Positions 17,248-25,511 are shown, numbered from the stretch's first letter. The stretch is 39,465 nucleotides of DNA from JANLUX01 sp031409815 (GCA_031409815.1 JANNXV010000151.1:1-39465), one strand, 5' to 3'. The notes: generated by a model not told the origin, from the letters alone. Made by a program: numbers and translations.

Positions 17248-18774
17248 TCAATTAATCACCACCTTACTCGTATATTTTCTGTTCTCTGATGACACAATCA
17301 ACGTATATAATCCATCAGCAATTGTATTACCTGCATCAAATTGGTATTGCAAATTACCATCTGTAATTGTTGTAGTAGTTTCAAAAATTTTTTGTCCTGT
17401 AAGATTTATCAATTCCAATTTTGCAGTCTGATTAATACTGGCATCATCATTAATTTCAATCATAAACGATCGTTGTGCGGGGTTGGGATAAACGCTTAAT
17501 ACAATTGGAGGATCAACCGCTCCTGAAAATGTATTCGGGTTCATCAAACGGCAGGTTACTGCGATTGATTTGGCACCCGATATGCGAATGCAACCGTTTT
17601 GGGTGTTGGTTACAACTGCTTTATAGGATCCGGGGTTAAATGCAGTGAAGGTATCATTTACAGCACCGGGTATTCCAAGATTGCCTCTGAACCATTGATA
17701 AGTATAACTACCTGCCGGGGTAATGCTGAGCAATGCACTGCTACCTGCACAAAATGAGGTTACACCTGTGGCATTCACAGTAAAACTTGAAGGGTTTGTT
17801 AAAACATTCACATAAATAGTGTTGGATTGTGTGGTTACGCCCAATATGGTAATTGCACAGCTATAAGTTCCGGTTGCTTTGGCTGTGTATTTATAGGTTG
17901 TAATGTTGCTAATATTAGCTCCATTCTTTTTCCATTGATAAGTGGAACCTGTTGGTGCTGTGGCCACCAATAATACATCGCCACCTGTGCAAAATGTAGT
18001 ATTACCATAGGCATTTACGGGACCCGGGGAATTGATAATAATAGGGCAACTACTTTGTGAGACAGGATCTAATGTTTCAATATTAGGGTTTGAACCAAGA
18101 GTGCCATCATTATTAGAAATAGAGTAATCATCAACAACTTGATTCGTTCCATTATCTAAGCGCCAATAGCTAACAAGACCCACTTCATTTCCCGCCAATT
18201 GCAAATCTTTATTCTGCAAAATCTCAGCTGTAGATTTGAAAATATTCCAAACACGTACTTCCTTAATAAGGCCTGTAAAATTTTCATTGGTCGCAAGGTC
18301 ATAACCTAAAAACCAGGTTCCTGTGTTAGTTACATTTTGTGCTTGTCCGTGTGTAAATATTAATATGCCGTCAACATAAAAATAAACAGTTGTATTTATA
18401 TCACTGTTTTTTGAAATGGATATATGATGGCATAACCCATCCAACAAATTAGGTCCACTACTTGATATGTAATTGGCTCCGTTGGCTTGAATCGCCAAAT
18501 TACCTCCAAATAAATAAAACAAAATACCATTAAATCCGGTTCCGGTTCTACTGCTTAAAATGGGAGGATAAGTGGTTGTCTGTGTAACATTAGCCTTAAT
18601 AACAGCTTCTAATGTGAAGGTACCTGTTCCAAAATCATATGCTGGTATATGGGGAATAGTAACACGATCATTCGATCCGTCAAAATAAAGTCCGTTCGTA
18701 GATTGGCCGGATAAATAATGGATATTAGTTATTACACTAAAGGCAATAGTAATTATTAATAAACTTCCTTTCAT
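17248..18774 (-). CDS. LamG- and Ig-domain type IX-secreted surface protein
   Basis: This 508-residue secreted protein begins with a signal peptide (MKGSLLIITIAFSVITNIHY). A LamG domain lies at about residues 24-215 (GLYFDGSNDRVTIPHIPAYD, TLEAVIKAN, GLIKEVRVWN). Two Ig-like modules follow (TTFCTGGDVLLV with YQWKKNGANI; TSFCAGSSALLS with YQWFRGN). It ends in a Por-type sorting domain from about residue 425 (LSVYPNPAQRSFMIEI to TSKVVIN). LamG modules often bind or shape carbohydrate. Its neighbour at 16285-17183 has the same LamG-plus-tail layout, so the two may be old duplicates. The ATG at 18774 follows a perfect -7 word. Confidence 0.88.
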   Translation of the reverse strand: MKGSLLIITIAFSVITNIHYLSGQSTNGLYFDGSNDRVTIPHIPAYDFGTGTFTLEAVIKANVTQTTTYPPILSSRTGTGFNGILFYLFGGNLAIQANGANYISSSGPNLLDGLCHHISISKNSDINTTVYFYVDGILIFTHGQAQNVTNTGTWFLGYDLATNENFTGLIKEVRVWNIFKSTAEILQNKDLQLAGNEVGLVSYWRLDNGTNQVVDDYSISNNDGTLGSNPNIETLDPVSQSSCPIIINSPGPVNAYGNTTFCTGGDVLLVATAPTGSTYQWKKNGANISNITTYKYTAKATGTYSCAITILGVTTQSNTIYVNVLTNPSSFTVNATGVTSFCAGSSALLSITPAGSYTYQWFRGNLGIPGAVNDTFTAFNPGSYKAVVTNTQNGCIRISGAKSIAVTCRLMNPNTFSGAVDPPIVLSVYPNPAQRSFMIEINDDASINQTAKLELINLTGQKIFETTTTITDGNLQYQFDAGNTIADGLYTLIVSSENRKYTSKVVIN

Positions 18775-18800
18775 TTTGGAGCTTTTTTTTTGGTTCTGAC

Positions 18801-18808
18801 CAAATGTA
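18801..18808 (-). promoter_or_regulatory. -7 promoter element of the LamG/Ig surface protein gene
   Basis: The minus strand reads TACATTTG, a perfect TAnnTTTG 26 bases before the ATG at 18774. Confidence 0.5.
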
Positions 18809-18875
18809 CAACTATTAGGCCATGTGTTATAGTTTTCTGTTTTCTTTGCACCTTGTTGAATTTAATATAAAAGTT

Positions 18876-19589
18876 ATGGTTAAGAATCTGAAAAAACTTG
18901 TATTCAAGCTGATTTTTTTTGTTCCCGATTATATTCTGGAGATATGGTTGTTTGAAGCATGTTCATGGCTTGGAAGAACCTTTGTAGGAAGATTGAAAGT
19001 AGATAAAAATAAAACCAACCTCATCAACCTGGGTAGTGGAATTTATATTTTACCTGGTTTTATCAATCTTGATTTTTACAATGTTCCCAATCATCAATTT
19101 GGTGCCGATTTAAGATATCCTTTAAAGATTGATGATAATTGTATTGATGGAATTTTTAGCGAACACACCCAGGAACATTTAACCTATAACGATAATGATA
19201 AATTATTGGCTGAATGTTATCGCATTATGAAACCCGGAGCAGCAATAAGAATCATAGTTCCCGATGTTTCCATTTTTGTAAATAATTATGCAACTAAGAA
19301 CGAAGCATGGTTTAAGAAATGGGAAGAAATAATGATGGTGAACAGCGATGATCCAAGGCGAGCAGCTCGAAGAATTGCTACACCAATGCAGGCCATTAGC
19401 TTTGTAACACAAGAATTTTTACACGTTGCCTGCTGGGATTACGAAAGCATGAAATATTATTTGGAGAAAAACAATTTCAAAGAAATTCGTAAAGTAAATT
19501 TTATGGAAGGCCGCCAGCAAAACCTTTTGGTGGATTCAGATACTTTAGACCGTAAATATGTTTCACTTTATGTAGAGGCAACAAAATAG
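18876..19589 (+). CDS. SAM-dependent methyltransferase, type 11-like
   Basis: This 237-residue protein has a basic, hydrophobic N-terminus (KLVFKLIFFVPDYILEIWLF) and then a compact methyltransferase core: LINLGSGIYILPGFINLD (residues 49-66), DLRYPLKIDDNCIDGIFSEH (78-97) and the EHLTYND block typical of predicted methyltransferases of polysaccharide loci, then CYRIMKPGAAIRIIVPD (114-130). ATG 18876 is chosen because an upstream in-frame ATG at 18822 would place TTTTCTTTG, a near match to the -7 consensus, inside the gene. It ends RKYVSLYVEATK. A decayed second copy of that 3' end lies downstream at 20126-20169. The substrate is unknown. Confidence 0.8.
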   Translation: MVKNLKKLVFKLIFFVPDYILEIWLFEACSWLGRTFVGRLKVDKNKTNLINLGSGIYILPGFINLDFYNVPNHQFGADLRYPLKIDDNCIDGIFSEHTQEHLTYNDNDKLLAECYRIMKPGAAIRIIVPDVSIFVNNYATKNEAWFKKWEEIMMVNSDDPRRAARRIATPMQAISFVTQEFLHVACWDYESMKYYLEKNNFKEIRKVNFMEGRQQNLLVDSDTLDRKYVSLYVEATK

Positions 19590-19626
19590 CCAAGTTTTCA
19601 AAGCCAAAACAGAACTTTAGATTAAT

Positions 19627-19634
19627 TAAATTTG
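19627..19634 (+). promoter_or_regulatory. -7 promoter element of the RelE-type toxin-antitoxin operon
   Basis: TAAATTTG is a perfect TAnnTTTG 14 bases before the antitoxin ATG at 19649, followed by an AAAAAGG ribosome-binding-like stretch. Confidence 0.55.
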
Positions 19635-19648
19635 CAAAAAGGCTACAA

Positions 19649-19849
19649 ATGAAAACGCAATTTGTTACAGATGATACGGGCAAAAAAATTGCTGTACTGA
19701 TTTCCATGAAAGAGTATAAAAAAATCCTCGATGAGTTGGACGAACTGGATTGTATAAAAGCTTATGATAAAGCAAAAGCAAGAAAGCAGGAATTTATTCC
19801 CGCTGAACAAGTTTTTAAACAAATTGAACAGCATCGTAAATCAGCATAA
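19649..19849 (+). CDS. Antitoxin of a RelE/ParE-type pair
   Basis: This 66-residue protein begins MKTQFVTDDTGKKIAVLISM, a Phd/RelB-like DNA-binding start, and continues with the EYKKILDELDELD helix, a form seen in Bacteroidota antitoxins. The charged C-terminal half would wrap the toxin. Its TAA shares one base with the toxin ATG (TAATG), so translation is coupled. In this family the antitoxin usually represses its own promoter, probably around 19627-19634. The assignment rests on the start motif plus the clear toxin next door. Confidence 0.82.
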   Translation: MKTQFVTDDTGKKIAVLISMKEYKKILDELDELDCIKAYDKAKARKQEFIPAEQVFKQIEQHRKSA

Positions 19850-20100
19850 TGTATAAACTGCTGATTGAAAAACAGGTTCAAAAACAATTAGAAAGAATCG
19901 CTGAGCCTGATTATTCGCGTGTCAAGAAATCTATTCTTAGCTTAACGAAAAATCCGCGCCCTTATGGCTACAAAAAATTAAAAGGACGCAGAGGATATCG
20001 CTTGCGGGAAGGTGATTACCGGATAATATACGATATTAATGACAACATCCTTACTGTATTCATTTTAGCAGCAGGTCACAGAAGAGATATTTATCAATAA
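19849..20100 (+). CDS. RelE/ParE-family toxin
   Basis: This 83-residue toxin has the full RelE-fold signature: YKLLIEKQVQKQLERI at the start, NPRPYGYKKLKGRRGYRLRE in the middle and DYRIIYDI with AAGHRRDIYQ at the end. RelE-type members cut mRNA on the ribosome; ParE-type members poison gyrase. The basic LKGRRGYRLREGDYRIIY block and the HRRDIY end favour the mRNA interferase branch. The gene overlaps the antitoxin by one base. It looks intact and full length. Confidence 0.9.
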   Translation: MYKLLIEKQVQKQLERIAEPDYSRVKKSILSLTKNPRPYGYKKLKGRRGYRLREGDYRIIYDINDNILTVFILAAGHRRDIYQ

Positions 20101-20125
20101 GTTTTTTCATAATTAGGTGTTCCAT

Positions 20126-20169
20126 ACCGTAAATACGTTTCGCTTTGATATTGAAGCGGTAAAACAGCC
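20126..20169 (+). pseudogene. Remnant of the 3' end of a methyltransferase gene
   Basis: This stretch repeats the end of the upstream methyltransferase gene (19549-19591): 34 of 43 aligned bases match with one inserted G by my hand count. The decoded words run RKYVSL and then, after the shift, IEAVK, against RKYVSLYVEATK upstream. The toxin-antitoxin pair sits exactly between the two copies. It looks like a leftover of a second, related methyltransferase gene. Confidence 0.5.
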
Positions 20170-20207
20170 CTCATCACCATTTTTATATTTTCTTTGCACT
20201 GCTATTT

Positions 20208-21038
20208 ATGAACGCAGGCTATTTTATCCGTAAACATATTGTCAATTGGGGTTTTGAGGTTCAGAATTTAGTTCCTGATCCATTAAAAAAGCGCAACACT
20301 AAGTTTGAAAACATTCATACAAATGAGCGCTGCTTTATTCTCGGTAGCGGTCATTCCATCCTATCGCAGGATTTAACAAAGCTGAAAGATGAAATTGTAA
20401 TCTCTCAAAATCATTTTCAGGCGCATAAAGACATCAGCACAATTGCTCCCAAATATCACATTGTTATTCCCAAATTTCATCCGGCCGATTACGACCAGGA
20501 CTGGATTGATTGGCTAAAAGATATGGAAGCCAAACTTCCGGAGAATACCACATTTTTTTGGGGAAGCAATACCAAAAACATGATTGAAACGCATACTCAA
20601 CTTGCTAATCGATCATACTATATTGATTCAGGTTTTCATGCCATCGCACTTCGCCATGCAAAAGTGGATATCACCAAACGAATAATGAGTGTACCTACAG
20701 TAATTACACAATGCCTCACCATTGCACTGTATATGGGCTTTAAAAAAATATATCTTACCGGTTTCGATTTAGACCAAATTTGTCGCATGAGCGACCGTGA
20801 CAATATTCGTTTTTATGGTCACTCACAAATAACCCGCAATGAAGCAGAGAAAAAGATTGAAGACGATAGCGGTGCTTCCGGTTTCGATTTCTTCAATTAC
20901 TGGATGATTTGGCGCCAGTTAAATTTGTTAAAGAATTATGCAGATGCAAACGGGCAGGAAATTGTTAACGTTGCAAACGGAGGAATATTGAATGTTTTCA
21001 GAAGAGATAATTACGATAAGGTGTTAGCCTCAAAATAG
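20208..21038 (+). CDS. DUF115/GT42-like protein, possible sugar transferase
   Basis: This 276-residue protein has the nucleotide-binding start RCFILGSGHSILSQDLTKLK (about residues 41-60), then a predicted alpha/beta domain with ITQCLTIALYMGFKKIYLTG and DLD in the second half. The ILGSGPS-type loop and the GFKKIYLTGFD block recur in DUF115 (MptE-like) proteins and in GT42 sialyltransferases of the Cst type. It stands 136 bp before a CMP-sugar synthetase, which suits a transferase using a CMP-activated sugar. No signal peptide is seen. The fold class is likely; the transferase role is inference. Confidence 0.6.
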   Translation: MNAGYFIRKHIVNWGFEVQNLVPDPLKKRNTKFENIHTNERCFILGSGHSILSQDLTKLKDEIVISQNHFQAHKDISTIAPKYHIVIPKFHPADYDQDWIDWLKDMEAKLPENTTFFWGSNTKNMIETHTQLANRSYYIDSGFHAIALRHAKVDITKRIMSVPTVITQCLTIALYMGFKKIYLTGFDLDQICRMSDRDNIRFYGHSQITRNEAEKKIEDDSGASGFDFFNYWMIWRQLNLLKNYADANGQEIVNVANGGILNVFRRDNYDKVLASK

Positions 21039-21155
21039 AACGCGGATGACACGGATACAACTGATGAAAACGGATTTAATTAAATTAATATTAATGCAGA
21101 GCTTAAATAAAAAACATAGCTGTGTATACCCGTTTGATCCGTGTAGTCCGTGTTC
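21038..21155. repeat. Imperfect inverted repeat, GGAT/ATCC family
   Basis: The arm GAACGCGGATGACACGGAT (21038-21056) faces ATCCGTGTAGTCCGTGTTC (21137-21155), 16 of 19 paired by my count. The same family is found at 8747-8817. The left arm starts on the last base of the DUF115-like gene's stop codon. Confidence 0.75.
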
Positions 21156-21174
21156 CATTAATTAAACTTACAAG

Positions 21175-21888
21175 ATGAACATTCTCACCATCATCCCCGC
21201 CCGCGGAGGCTCAAAAGGAATCAAACGAAAAAATTTATTGATGCTGGGAGGCAATACATTGGTAGGCCATTCAGTTAAACACAGTCTTGCATCCAAATTG
21301 GTTACACGCACATTGGTAAGTACAGATGATGAGGAAATAAAAAACGAAGCATTGAAGAATGGTGCAGAGGTTCCCTTTCTCCGTCCTGCTGAATTGGCTG
21401 GCGACCAGGTACTGGATTTACCGGTGTTTGAACACGCCATTAATTATTTGAAGGAAAAAGAAAATTATATGCCTGATATTGTGGTACATCTTCGTCCTAC
21501 AGCTCCCTATCGTAAGCCTGAGTGGATTGATGAATGCATTCAGTTGTTGATTAATCATGCGGAAGCAGATTCGGTTCGTTCTGTTTCTGAACCGGAGAAA
21601 CATCCATACAGAATGTTTACCATCGATGATGCAGGTTATCTTGATCCGATTATGAAACACAAACATCCTGTACCTTACTTACTGCGCAGGCAGGATTTGC
21701 CCCCGGTTTATTTTTATAATTGTGTGATTGATGTTACTCGCCCCTCCACCATCTTTAAAAAAAAATCAATGACTGGCGATCGTATTTTACCTTACGTGAT
21801 GAATCCGGACGATGTTATTGACATCGATCGTAGACAAGATGTAGAAATTGCAGAATTGTTTTTTAAAAATAAATTTAACACCAAATGA
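21175..21888 (+). CDS. CMP-sugar synthetase (acylneuraminate cytidylyltransferase family)
   Basis: This 237-residue cytoplasmic enzyme of the NeuA/KdsB class activates a sugar acid with CTP. The P-loop-like start is ILTIIPARGGSKGIKRKN (residues 3-20), the hallmark of the family, followed by STDDEEI (49-55), the RPAELAGD block and HLRPTAPYRKPEWID, then the C-terminal DVIDIDRRQDVEIAE. All core motifs look intact. Its stop overlaps the following oxidoreductase start by four bases (ATGA). No NeuB-type condensing enzyme or epimerase is in the window, so the sugar acid is undefined; it may be a nonulosonate or another sugar acid. Confidence 0.88.
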   Translation: MNILTIIPARGGSKGIKRKNLLMLGGNTLVGHSVKHSLASKLVTRTLVSTDDEEIKNEALKNGAEVPFLRPAELAGDQVLDLPVFEHAINYLKEKENYMPDIVVHLRPTAPYRKPEWIDECIQLLINHAEADSVRSVSEPEKHPYRMFTIDDAGYLDPIMKHKHPVPYLLRRQDLPPVYFYNCVIDVTRPSTIFKKKSMTGDRILPYVMNPDDVIDIDRRQDVEIAELFFKNKFNTK

Positions 21889-23048
21889 ACATCCTCATTC
21901 TTGGTTCAGGCATGTATGTTACCGGTCGCAACGGCACGGGTACCGGAACTATACTTTCTTCATTAGCACAAACTTCAATGTCAATGAAAATTGATGAAGT
22001 GATAGTGGTTTCAAAAAGCACTAGCAGCGAAGCGCATGTTAAGGAAGCCATGCAGCGTATCAACAAAAAACTTAACAGCAATTTAAATGTTCGATTTGTT
22101 TTATTAGAAGATGATTTCAATAAACAATTACAACTGCTAAATAGTAAAACCAAAATTGATGCAGCCATCGTTAGCCTGCCTGATCATCTGCATTTTTCGT
22201 TTACAAAAATTTTGCTTGAACAAAAGATTCATTCATTAGTAGTAAAACCGTTAACACCCACTTTAGCGGAAGCAAAAGAATTAATCAAACTCCAGGAACA
22301 AAACAAAGTGTTTGGTTGTGTAGAGTTTCACAAACGATATGACGAAACCAATCTGTATATAAAACGAGCATTAACTGAAAATACTTTAGGTGATGTATTG
22401 TTTTTTCAGGTAGATTATAGTCAGCGTATTAGTATCCCTACCATTACCTTTAAATCGTGGGCACACCTCACCAATATTTTTCAATATCTCGGAGTACATT
22501 ATGTTGATTTAATTTATTTCTTAACAGGAGCCACACCACAACGATTAACGTCAGTTGGTACTGATGGAATTTTAAGACAACAAGGTATTGATACGTTTGA
22601 CTCAGTTCACACTACTATCGAGTGGAAAACAAATTCAGGGAAGAAATTTATTTCCGTTTTAAATATCAGTTGGGTGGATGCAAATTCAAGTAGCGCGTTA
22701 TCTGATCAGAAATATAAAGTAATCGGCACAAAAGGAAGGATTGAGTGCGACCAGAAAAACCGTGGTGTTGAATTGGTAACAGACAAAACAGGTATTCAAC
22801 AAATCAATCCTTACTTCTCTGATTACTTACCTGATGAAAATGGCGAATTAAAATTTGCTGGCTACGGCCACACCAGCATCAGTAATTTCTTTAAAGATGT
22901 GAATGATTTGATAAACGGGAAAGTTACACTTGAACATTTACAAACAAATCGTCCCTCATTTCAATCAGCGCTGCCTTCCACAGCAATTGTAGAAGCAGTA
23001 AATAAGAGTTTGACGAAGGAAGGCGAATGGACAATAATAGAACACTGA
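21885..23048 (+). CDS. Gfo/Idh/MocA-family oxidoreductase
   Basis: This 387-residue NAD(P)-dependent sugar oxidoreductase has an unusual glycine-rich Rossmann loop (ILGSGMYVTGRNGTGTGTIL, residues 4-23), longer than the usual GxGxxG. The catalytic-type motif LVVKPLTPTLAEA stands in the place of the EKP lysine motif, and the GVHYVDLIYFLTG block carries the conserved His/Asp region. It is translationally coupled to the CMP-sugar synthetase by a four-base overlap, so the pair likely acts on one sugar path. The substrate is not known. The class is firm. Confidence 0.85.
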   Translation: MNILILGSGMYVTGRNGTGTGTILSSLAQTSMSMKIDEVIVVSKSTSSEAHVKEAMQRINKKLNSNLNVRFVLLEDDFNKQLQLLNSKTKIDAAIVSLPDHLHFSFTKILLEQKIHSLVVKPLTPTLAEAKELIKLQEQNKVFGCVEFHKRYDETNLYIKRALTENTLGDVLFFQVDYSQRISIPTITFKSWAHLTNIFQYLGVHYVDLIYFLTGATPQRLTSVGTDGILRQQGIDTFDSVHTTIEWKTNSGKKFISVLNISWVDANSSSALSDQKYKVIGTKGRIECDQKNRGVELVTDKTGIQQINPYFSDYLPDENGELKFAGYGHTSISNFFKDVNDLINGKVTLEHLQTNRPSFQSALPSTAIVEAVNKSLTKEGEWTIIEH

Positions 23049-23060
23049 TGATGTATGATT

Positions 23061-23142
23061 GGGTCATGCTGAGCGAAGTCGAAGCAAAGGGTGGAAAATA
23101 CACGAAGCCACACGCGGTCTTCGACTTCGCTCAGACTGACCC
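23061..23142. repeat. Palindromic repeat, GTCATGCTGAGCGAAG family
   Basis: The outer stem GGGTCA (23061-23066) pairs with TGACCC (23137-23142). The left arm TGCT-N12-AGCA (23067-23086) and right arm GTCT-N12-AGAC (23117-23136) are each self-closing, while their 12-base cores are exact reverse complements. It lies in the gap before the Ldh-family gene. Confidence 0.85.
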
Positions 23143-23179
23143 TCTATCCAGAATAGCATATTACTAATAAAAACATTTA

Positions 23180-24220
23180 ATGATAAATCTCAATCATACA
23201 CTTCTGTCCCAAAAAATGAAAGCAGTTTTGCTTTCCAAAAATGTTAATACTGTTTCTATTGATCATGCCGTTGATTCATTGATTCAAACTTCGCTGCGAG
23301 GAGTTGATTCACACGGCATTCATTTATATCCACATTATTGTCGGGCAGTTGATTCAGGTCGTATTAATAAAAACCCCAACATCGAAATCAATAAAACGGC
23401 AAGTGGAACTGCTTTGATAAATGCCGACCATGCATTTGGGCATCATGCAGGTGCTGTGGCAATTGATTACGCATGTGAGCTTGCATTGCAATCAGGCATC
23501 GCTGCCGTAAATGTGCAAAACTCTACACATTTTGGAGCAGCCGCTTATTTTGCATTGCGTGCCTCTAATAAAAATCTGATTGGCTTTTCGTTTACCAATG
23601 CCGATGCGCTGGTAAAAGCGTTTGGAAGCAAACAATCATTCTTCGGCACAAACCCAATTTGTTTCACTGCCCCACTTGCTAACGAGGAACCGTTTTGTTT
23701 AGATATGGCAACCTCGTTGGTCTCTTGGAACAAAATAAAAAATTATCGCAAAGGCAATAAGTCAGTTCCATCACATTGGGCATTTGACAAAGAAGGATTG
23801 GCTGTAACTGATCCGCACAAAGCTGCAAGTGTGAATCCGGCAGGTGAGTACAAAGGATTTGGTTTAGGCATGATGGTGGATATTTTATGCGCGGTTATTG
23901 GTGGCGGTTTAATCGGAAAAGACATTTTACCCATGTTTGATTCGCCAATTGAAGCTCGCAGAAAAATCAGTCATTTCTTTATGGCAATAGATATTGATAA
24001 ATTTATTCCGGTTGAAGTATTCAAAACCAATTTACAAAGTGTGGTCGACAGAATCAGAATGTTGCCAGCACTAGACAATGAGCAGGTAATGGTTGCAGGT
24101 GACCCTGAAAAAAAATCGTTCAAATTACGTTCAGTAGCAGGTATTCCGATAGAAGAAAATATCTTTGACGAGTTTCTTGCTATTGATGCTGCGTTTAATG
24201 AGACAGTCATTGGTCATTAA
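23180..24220 (+). CDS. Ldh-family (malate/L-lactate-type) NAD(P)-dependent dehydrogenase
   Basis: This 346-residue protein belongs to the Ldh_2 family, which reduces 2-oxo acids and includes malate, ureidoglycolate, sulfolactate and 2,3-diketogulonate enzymes. SLRGVDSHGIHLYPHY at residues 38-53 carries the conserved His45. NSTHFGAAAYFALRA carries His117. FGTNPICFTAPL and the AGEYKGFGLGMMVDIL block are also typical. Its length matches the family. It follows the CMP-sugar synthetase and Gfo/Idh genes in the same direction after a palindromic repeat. In this place it probably makes or reduces a sugar-acid precursor rather than acting in lactate metabolism; that is inferred. Confidence 0.82.
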   Translation: MINLNHTLLSQKMKAVLLSKNVNTVSIDHAVDSLIQTSLRGVDSHGIHLYPHYCRAVDSGRINKNPNIEINKTASGTALINADHAFGHHAGAVAIDYACELALQSGIAAVNVQNSTHFGAAAYFALRASNKNLIGFSFTNADALVKAFGSKQSFFGTNPICFTAPLANEEPFCLDMATSLVSWNKIKNYRKGNKSVPSHWAFDKEGLAVTDPHKAASVNPAGEYKGFGLGMMVDILCAVIGGGLIGKDILPMFDSPIEARRKISHFFMAIDIDKFIPVEVFKTNLQSVVDRIRMLPALDNEQVMVAGDPEKKSFKLRSVAGIPIEENIFDEFLAIDAAFNETVIGH

Positions 24221-24273
24221 TGAAACTTCAACATTCGTTATTCAACATTCATCATTCATTATTTAAAAAATAA

Positions 24274-25467
24274 GTGCGTAAATTAATTGATGTAGTAAAC
24301 TTAAATGCAGATGCTTCGTGCCTTTCGTCCGAACAATGGCTCAAAATGTTGCAAGGTGGAAACCAATCCTATTTCTACCAATGGTTGAAAGTGTATGTAG
24401 ATACAAATAAAAAGATATCACTTGGTATTACAGGTACCACTGTGTCGGATGTGGCAACTTTTAATCCGGAAGCCATTCAACTGATTAATGATCATCCTGA
24501 TATTTTTGAAATTATTCTTCGCCCCTATGCACACGACATTGCATTAATGCGTTCGACTGAAAGTTTTTTGTTTAACCTTGAAACAGGGATGAAAGTGTTG
24601 AATAAAGAATTTAAAAATGTAACGCCTTTTTATTTACCGCCAGAGTTCATGCTCACCAACGAACAGGTGAAATTACTTGCCGATAAAAATGTGCAGGGAA
24701 CCTTTATTAATGCGTTACGATTTAAGCCGGAGATACGTCAGCGATTACCTGAACATCCATATATGGTTAAAGGGTTGTTCGATTCACAATTAAAATGTGT
24801 TCCTTTCGAAAGCAAGTTGACTTCTGCTTATTTAAATGCTATTCATTTTTATGATAGTTCGTATTGGAACGAAGTGTTTCGTCAACGTAAGCATGATTAT
24901 TACTTCTCTTGGCGCGATGGCGAGAGCAGTTTTTTTGTTCCAGACGGAAATAATCGCGAGGCTTGCTGGCTCGAAGGCGAAGACAAAAATGTGCAGCGTG
25001 TTTTTATTTCAGAAATCATCAATGAATTAGGATTTGATAACAACTCTAACTTAAAAGAGAATCATTACCACCACTACCCTATTCATTCATTCTCGGCATG
25101 GATGAAAGAATTTCGGATGTTGGGTTTCATTGGCAAATTACAGGAGATGGAAAACAGCATAATGGATATGAGCAATATAGAATCCGCTTTGTGGTTACAG
25201 GTGATTAATTCTGATATTTTATCTGCCATTGAAAAAGATTCTCCTACTATTAAAATAAGAACCGGCCAACATACGGATGACATTACAGAACACACCATCT
25301 GGCGTTGCGAACGAGGTATGGAAGGAGAAGAATACCTTGAATTATTACATCAACTTAAAAACAAAAAAAATATTGATTCCTATTTAGAAAAAAGTGATAA
25401 TTATCACATTAAAAAAATAAATAGCAGAATAAAATATTTAGTTGAGCGTCTTAAATTTAAGAATTAA
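24274..25467 (+). CDS. Unidentified 397-residue protein, possible GH57/deacetylase-like barrel
   Basis: I do not recognise a firm family. The GTG at 24274 gives MRKLIDVVNLNADASC. The first half alternates strand and helix and holds EIILRPYAHDIALM (residues 79-92) and FYLPPEFMLTNEQVKLLADK (119-138). This pattern, an H within a strand-end motif and a PxEF motif before a helix, recalls the (beta/alpha)7 barrels of GH57 hydrolases and NodB-type deacetylases. The C-terminal half is helical and charged. There is no signal peptide, so it acts in the cytoplasm. It lies between the Ldh-family enzyme and two methyltransferases, in line with glycan or sugar work. Confidence 0.6.
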   Translation: MRKLIDVVNLNADASCLSSEQWLKMLQGGNQSYFYQWLKVYVDTNKKISLGITGTTVSDVATFNPEAIQLINDHPDIFEIILRPYAHDIALMRSTESFLFNLETGMKVLNKEFKNVTPFYLPPEFMLTNEQVKLLADKNVQGTFINALRFKPEIRQRLPEHPYMVKGLFDSQLKCVPFESKLTSAYLNAIHFYDSSYWNEVFRQRKHDYYFSWRDGESSFFVPDGNNREACWLEGEDKNVQRVFISEIINELGFDNNSNLKENHYHHYPIHSFSAWMKEFRMLGFIGKLQEMENSIMDMSNIESALWLQVINSDILSAIEKDSPTIKIRTGQHTDDITEHTIWRCERGMEGEEYLELLHQLKNKKNIDSYLEKSDNYHIKKINSRIKYLVERLKFKN

Positions 25468-25511
25468 TGATTGTCCAACCTAGATCTTTAAACATCGGAA
25501 ATTGAATTAAA

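Noticed and set aside
20101..20207. A new small gene after the RelE toxin
   Set aside because: The stretch holds stop codons in frame and matches a decayed methyltransferase 3' end instead.
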